Shown: in pieces, positions 31,601 through 33,706 of the stretch | Layout of the letters: every line of letters begins with the position of its first letter | Position numbering within the stretch: the first letter of the stretch is position 1 | Source: Branchiostoma floridae | Taxonomy: Eukaryota > Chordata > Leptocardii > Amphioxiformes > Branchiostomatidae | Direction: 5' to 3' | NCBI RefSeq assembly: GCF_000003815.2 | Contig: NW_023365735.1 | Span: 1-33,706 of the forward strand | Length of the DNA stretch: 33,706 bases | Notes under the pieces: generated by a model | Database searches by the model: none | Seen by the model: only the letters and a program-made list of their open reading frames with translations | What the model was told of the DNA's origin: nothing | Translations under genes and position numbers: made by a program

Positions 31601-33604
31601 GAAAGGCGTATCACACGGGCTCCATTTGAATAAATCANNNNNNNNNNNNNNNNNNNNNNNNNNNNNNNNNNNNNNNNNNNNNNNNNNNNNNNNNNNNNNN
31701 NNNNNNNNNNNNNNNNNNNNNNNNNNNNNNNNNNNNNCAGTTCGAAGGCGTATCCACGGGCTCATTTGAATAATCAAACTGTTCGAGCGGGCCGAGTGCG
31801 GCGCCATCGAAAGTAGAGAATATTTGATTCGGACATTGTAACATTGCTGTTGCAACACTTTTTGTTCAAGGGCACCAAATTTGTTCAACTTCTGGCGCAT
31901 TTCGCATCAAAACAGTTTTTTTTTTAGGTGGGTATGACATAAGAGTCGGGCTGATACCTCGGGTGATACGGAATACACCGTGTTGTATTCTATATGTATT
32001 CACCTCCTTCCCTCCAGGGTCTGCCCATCTCCACGGACATGCTGACCCCGATCTATACCGACCAGCAAGGGAACCAGATCGTGGCGTTAGGACCGGACAC
32101 TGGCGTCGCCGTGACCACCCAGCAGCCGGCTTTTGTTACAGCAGGGACAGGTTCGTCTCATAGTATTTATGCTTCCTCAGTAAGGGTGGGTACCGCTGCC
32201 ACCGGTACAGAAATTTAGGTAGAGGTACTGTACTTCCTGATTTTTTCAATGTACTGTTAATAGTGTTATGTTCACGGATTTCATGGTGACGACTATAACA
32301 GGAACTTATCATTACTGATAACAAATAATTCACAGACTTTTTTTATGGGCCCTGCGACAGTGAACATTTAGTTCCGAGAACAAGTTAAATTTTCTCAGAC
32401 CGTGAAAGTTTGGTACCCAGAAGACAAAGTAAATTACAGTATGGTCCAGGTCCAGAGGACATGGTCCAGGTCCGGACCTGAACCTGGACCTAATTGTTTC
32501 TGAAAGGGCAATACTCAAACAATAGTCCATTTTGCTACTAAGGAATTTGTGCGGTGGAGTGTCCTATCTTCACATAAACAACGCTAACTGCCTCTGTTAA
32601 GTTTGACAGTAGATACTTGATAAAAATGACTATTCTGTACTTCGCTCTCGCTTTATAATGTTTCTCTCAGTGTCAGGGCTCTAGCCAGCGTCCGTTTTTC
32701 CATCAATTGACGGAAATTTGCTGCGTGTGACGGAAAAAATTTTAAACCAATCCGTCAACCTTGACAGACAAAAATCCTTGGTATAAGCTACAGGCGACTT
32801 GGGGACGCCGTCCATGGCTGTAAAAGCCACACACTGTTTGTTTTGCTATTGTTATTATTGTTGACGATGTGTGTCGGCACCCCTTCGCTTACAATAATCT
32901 CATTAAAAACCATTTTTTCAAGGCCTCAGTTCAGTCTTTCTAACTCCTGGAATAGTGTTTTCGCAACAATGGGAATTGGCTGACGGAAAAAAAATTTGAG
33001 CTGGCTAGAGCCCTGGTCTCATAGTATATGTTTGTACTTCCTCAGTAGGGGTGGGTACCGGTACAGAAAATTCAGGTACAGGTATGGTCCAGGTCCAGAT
33101 CCAGACCTGAACCTGGACCTAATTGTTTCTGAATGGGCAATACTCAAAACAATGGTTCATTTCGCTACTAATGAATTTGTTAGGCGGAGTATCCTATCCT
33201 ATGATACATAAACAATGCTAACTGCCTCTGTTAAGTATGACAGTAGATACTTGATAAAAATGACTATTCTGTACTTCGCTCTCGCTTCATAATTTTTCTC
33301 TCAGTGTCCATGAAACAAAAGAAATGGCGTTCTTAGTGGTTGATGTTGTGGCTGACTTTTCACCACGTTCTCTTCTCCACAAGGAGGCGCAACACAGGTG
33401 CAGCAGTCCGACTACAGTTCCATGGGGGGTCCAGTGGAGATGCTGCAGCCGTCGCCGGGGCAACAGTTACCGGGGCAACAGGCGCCCCTGCTGCTGCCGC
33501 CCGACCTGCAGCTACAGCCACAGACCAACCTGATCCCCCCTACCATCCTGATGAACGTCCCGGTGGTACAGTCCGCAGGGGAGGGGCAGACAGATAACTC
33601 ACAG
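16689..33604 (+). CDS. MTF1: Metal regulatory transcription factor 1, 5' part
   Basis: A zinc-sensing C2H2 factor that binds metal response elements and induces metallothioneins and zinc exporters. Exons seen: 16689-17329 (ATG), 28902-29033, 30295-30419, 31040-31192, 32018-32150 and 33384-33604; the gene continues beyond the window. An acidic N-terminus (1-135) precedes finger 1 (C140, C145, H158, H162), finger 2 (C170, C175, H188, H192), finger 3 (C200, C205, H218, H222; split by intron 1) and finger 4 (C229, C234, H247, H251). The exon at 30295 encodes the last finger ([12 protein letters not shown]...HIKTH). Vertebrate MTF-1 has six fingers; here finger 5 is absent and the phases at 29033 (2) and 30295 (1) are incompatible, so one exon is missing, probably in the gap at 29820-29919. 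Later exons encode Gln/Pro-rich segments of the activation region. Unusual linkers such as HTKDYTF and the finger order identify the family firmly. Confidence 0.95.
17424..17770. repeat. Two diverged tandem units of about 195 bp
   Basis: Both units share gacgttgttat/gacattgttat, caaatcgaaac and cctttgagtcttg(t)c blocks in the same order. They lie at the start of MTF1 intron 1. Confidence 0.6.
17876..18480 (-). pseudogene. 3' part of a non-LTR retrotransposon, reverse-transcriptase polyprotein C-terminus
   Basis: A minus-strand frame (17914-18477) contains [29 protein letters not shown], a basic AEERRRRRK run and a terminal C2H2-like finger (CPSCTRRC...SHMRAC), as at the C-terminus of amphioxus endonuclease/reverse-transcriptase elements often annotated as craniofacial development protein 2-like. 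Most of the reverse transcriptase domain is missing. A short atcatcatc-type repeat at the 3' side (about 17880) may be the element's tail. It abuts the 5' part of apparently the same kind of element in the opposite orientation at about 18480. Confidence 0.8.
18857..18964. repeat. 27-bp tandem repeat, four units
   Basis: Units around ccgcgaacattaaatttaat, with cgcg at 18861, 18888, 18915 and 18942. Because 27 is a multiple of three, long repetitive open frames appear on both strands; these are artefacts. Confidence 0.95.
19265..19366. promoter_or_regulatory. Promoter-like motif cluster inside the hAT element
   Basis: Within about 100 bp: an E-box CACGTG (19265-19270), the palindrome TCTCGCGAGA (19277-19286), a CRE-like GACGTCAC (19302-19309), a CCAAT box in reverse (ATTGG, 19327-19331) and a YY1-like GCCATTTT (19357-19364). 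This combination is typical of TATA-less CpG promoters. Activity is inferred from motifs alone. Confidence 0.45.
20485..20715. repeat. Degenerate tandem repeat
   Basis: Alternating variants of cacataaggttcgtgcg and cacatagtgattcgtgcgaat, spaced roughly 25-50 bp, about eight partial units. Confidence 0.75.
20716..21650. other. MTF1 intron sequence, largely unannotated
   Basis: A segment near 20935-21030 (cctgagtgtattgccctgg followed by aaataaagtgaagtgaagtg) looks like the 3' tail of a retroposon. A 90-codon minus-strand frame at 21173-21445 has no recognisable features. Confidence 0.4.
21656..21718. repeat. Hairpin with 19-bp perfect arms
   Basis: gtaaccactggcgcaatct (21656-21674) and its complement (21700-21718) enclose 25 bases. 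A related gtaactgctggcgccatct lies just before (21626-21644), so it may be the core of a small foldback. Confidence 0.85.
21730..22559. other. MTF1 intron sequence, nothing recognised
   Basis: No exon or repeat ends seen apart from the short dispersed repeat at 22030-22062. Confidence 0.4.
22917..24696. mobile_element. TA-flanked 1780-bp TIR element inserted in the outer MITE
   Basis: Ends CTCTCATGTCCCTAATAAAC and its near-complement (to 24696) with TA on both sides (22915-22916, 24697-24698). Subterminal repeats of ccggggggtatgtttatt occur four times at the right and in looser form at the left. No transposase. The right half contains a copy, in reverse, of the element at 26908. Confidence 0.8.
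23510..24409 (-). mobile_element. Inverted partial copy of the GGTCACC element
   Basis: Similar, with many substitutions and short indels, to 26908-27825 in opposite orientation. Its right end ggcaggtttcactg (to 24409) is the terminus of that family; the other terminus is absent. The TA expected next to the end has been lost (cg follows). Confidence 0.8.
25113..25430. mobile_element. hAT-like MITE, CAGGGCTC ends
   Basis: Left end CAGGGCTCAAAATACCA, right end AGTATTTCGAGCCCTG, imperfect inverted repeats. Internal repeats of cacctgca/tgcaggt. No clear 8-bp duplication remains, so the hAT assignment rests on the terminus. Confidence 0.65.
25431..26049. other. MTF1 intron sequence, nothing recognised
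   Basis: AT-rich sequence with no exon, RNA gene or repeat end that I can support. The same holds for 24740-25110. Confidence 0.4.
26050..26590 (+). pseudogene. 5'-truncated LINE, reverse transcriptase C-terminus
   Basis: A plus-strand frame has [17 protein letters not shown] and LGWDTL, then, after a shift of frame at the A run near 26221-26232, [25 protein letters not shown] and [11 protein letters not shown] with a stop at about 26503. These are the conserved C-terminal blocks after the reverse transcriptase domain in CR1/L2/Jockey-like elements. The 3' UTR (ccctgggtggattgccccaac) ends in a caagaa-type repeat. The element is dead: truncated and frameshifted. Confidence 0.8.
26591..26905. 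other. MTF1 intron sequence, nothing recognised
   Basis: No features supported between the LINE fragment and the next transposon. Confidence 0.4.
26908..28841. mobile_element. TA-flanked TIR element carrying a nested hAT
   Basis: Left end CAGTGAAACCTGCCTTAGGG and right end with CAGTGAAACCTGTCTATAGG in reverse, flanked by TA (26906-26907 and 28842-28843). Repeats of ggtcacc/ggggccacctg are subterminal. Removing the hAT at 28208-28547 leaves about 1590 bp. No transposase frame; two ATGGCG contexts (27491 and 27963) resemble YY1-type sites. Confidence 0.85.
28208..28547. mobile_element. 340-bp hAT MITE
   Basis: Ends CAGGGGTCTAGCCAG and CTGGCTAAAGCCCTG with a perfect 8-bp duplication ctctaaat (28200-28207 and 28548-28555). 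The interior (gcttggggacgccgtcca, tgtttgttttgctattgtta) is shared with the 1256-bp hAT at 18807 in reverse and with 32674-33015 in the same orientation. Confidence 0.95.
29034..29818 (+). repeat. 32-bp minisatellite made of an MTF1 exon end plus its 5' splice site
   Basis: The unit actcacacaggggagaaacc/ttacaagtaagt reproduces the last 24 bases of the exon ending at 29033 (linker codons THTGEKPYK) and the gtaagt donor. One copy follows the exon directly. After the SINE at about 29080-29395, 13 more copies follow (29401-29816) with variants such as a 3-base insertion, gtacgt in place of gtaagt, and single-base losses. The array runs into a 100-N gap. The unit length is not a multiple of three. 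Confidence 0.97.
29080..29395 (+). mobile_element. tRNA-derived SINE inside the minisatellite
   Basis: A-box-like tagtccagtggttag near the 5' end (29108-29122), a weak B-box-like gtgaatttgac, then a conserved-looking body with gacaggacattaagccatgg. It splits the 32-bp array into one and thirteen copies, so it inserted after the array had begun to expand, or the array expanded on one side only. Confidence 0.6.
29820..29919. other. Assembly gap (100 N), likely site of the missing MTF1 finger-5 exon
   Basis: The gap begins within the 32-bp array and ends inside a SINE. Splice phases of the flanking exons require one more exon of length 3n+2 between them. Confidence 0.95.
29920..30195 (+). mobile_element. 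tRNA-derived SINE, 5' end lost in the gap
   Basis: Begins with a good B-box (ggtttgaatcccc), then aaaaagatgctttacatgac, gatgtaaaaatgggtacctg and a 3' body typical of amphioxus SINEs. The A-box would lie in the gap. Confidence 0.65.
30527..30914. repeat. Possible decayed foldback in MTF1 intron
   Basis: accaggcttttagcc occurs at 30530 and 30622 and an inverted gctaaaagcctg at 30891. Ends are imperfect, so this is weak. An (attg)n run precedes it at 30450-30472. Confidence 0.35.
31193..32017. other. MTF1 intron with gap
   Basis: After a (gttt)n donor-side tract, unclassified sequence. The segments beside the 100-N gap (31594-31637 and 31738-31776) are near-identical direct repeats. No exon recognised. 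Confidence 0.5.
31638..31737. other. Assembly gap (100 N)
   Basis: Placeholder gap; the two flanks carry the same sequence differing by small indels, so the contigs may actually overlap. Confidence 0.99.
32155..33307. repeat. Tandem duplication with a hAT element at the junction
   Basis: Copy 1 (32155-32673) and copy 2 (33016-33307, with an internal deletion of about 220 bp) both start gtctcatagtat and end tctctcagtgt. The hAT element at 32674-33015 occupies the junction exactly. Shared blocks include ggtgggtaccg, ggtccaggtcc and cttgataaaaatgactattc. Confidence 0.9.
32674..33015. mobile_element. 342-bp hAT MITE without target duplication
   Basis: Ends CAGGGCTCTAGCCAGC and GAGCTGGCTAGAGCCCTG; close relative of 28208-28547. 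The flanking octamers (ctcagtgt and gtctcata) differ, unlike its sister copies. Confidence 0.9.
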
Positions 33605-33706
33605 GTATGAACATAAATGTGGCGTCCTGATCCCCCCTCACCATCCTCATGAATGTGCCAGTGGTACAGTCCGCAGGGCAGCCAGATAAGTCACAGGTAT
33701 ATGGAC
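33605..33706 (+). repeat. Tandem donor-side copy of the last MTF1 exon in the window
   Basis: After the exon's donor (gtatga at 33605) the sequence ctgatccccc...cagtggtacagtccgcaggg...tcacaggtat repeats the final 70-75 bases of the exon plus donor (second gtatat at 33697). The copy has no acceptor of its own in view and continues to the window edge. Confidence 0.9.

Overview
The window looks like genomic DNA of an invertebrate chordate, most probably an amphioxus (Branchiostoma). Its genes are intron-rich with GT-AG splice sites, their proteins sit close to vertebrate orthologues, and the introns are full of short cut-and-paste transposons, tRNA-like SINE fragments and minisatellites. Four runs of exactly 100 N mark assembly gaps. 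The organism call is an inference from gene content and repeat style.

Layout: (1) 1-2077, minus strand: 5' part of a gene for a proline-rich, membrane-anchored protein with a possible TRADD-N-like region; it runs off the left edge. (2) 3988-9490, plus strand: the last seven exons of ZMPSTE24, the zinc CAAX protease, with HELGH and the distal glutamate intact; the N-terminal exons are not recognisable here. (3) 11314-16347, minus strand: a complete six-exon PSMG1 (proteasome assembly chaperone 1), convergent with ZMPSTE24. (4) 16689-33604, plus strand: 5' part of MTF1 (metal-responsive transcription factor 1), head to head with PSMG1 across 341 bp and containing an 11.6 kb first intron; it runs off the right edge.

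The large MTF1 intron is a transposon graveyard. It holds a twin-primed (inverted) non-LTR retrotransposon split by a 1256-bp hAT element with a perfect 8-bp target duplication, a three-level nest of terminal-inverted-repeat elements, a long inverted pair of one TA-flanked element, and a decayed LINE 3' end. Other hAT-type elements lie in ZMPSTE24 and downstream MTF1 introns.

The most unusual signal is a pattern shared by all three conserved genes. Small tandem duplications straddle exon edges and carry a splice site (or the stop codon) with them. I count up to seven such loci. The extreme case is MTF1, where a 32-bp unit holding the zinc-finger linker codons and the 5' splice site is repeated about 14 times into an assembly gap. 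Splice-phase arithmetic shows that an MTF1 exon, expected to encode finger 5, is missing in exactly that place. A 72-bp perfect palindrome in a ZMPSTE24 intron is also notable.

The genes appear to be independent housekeeping or stress-response genes rather than a pathway. PSMG1 and MTF1 probably share a bidirectional promoter.
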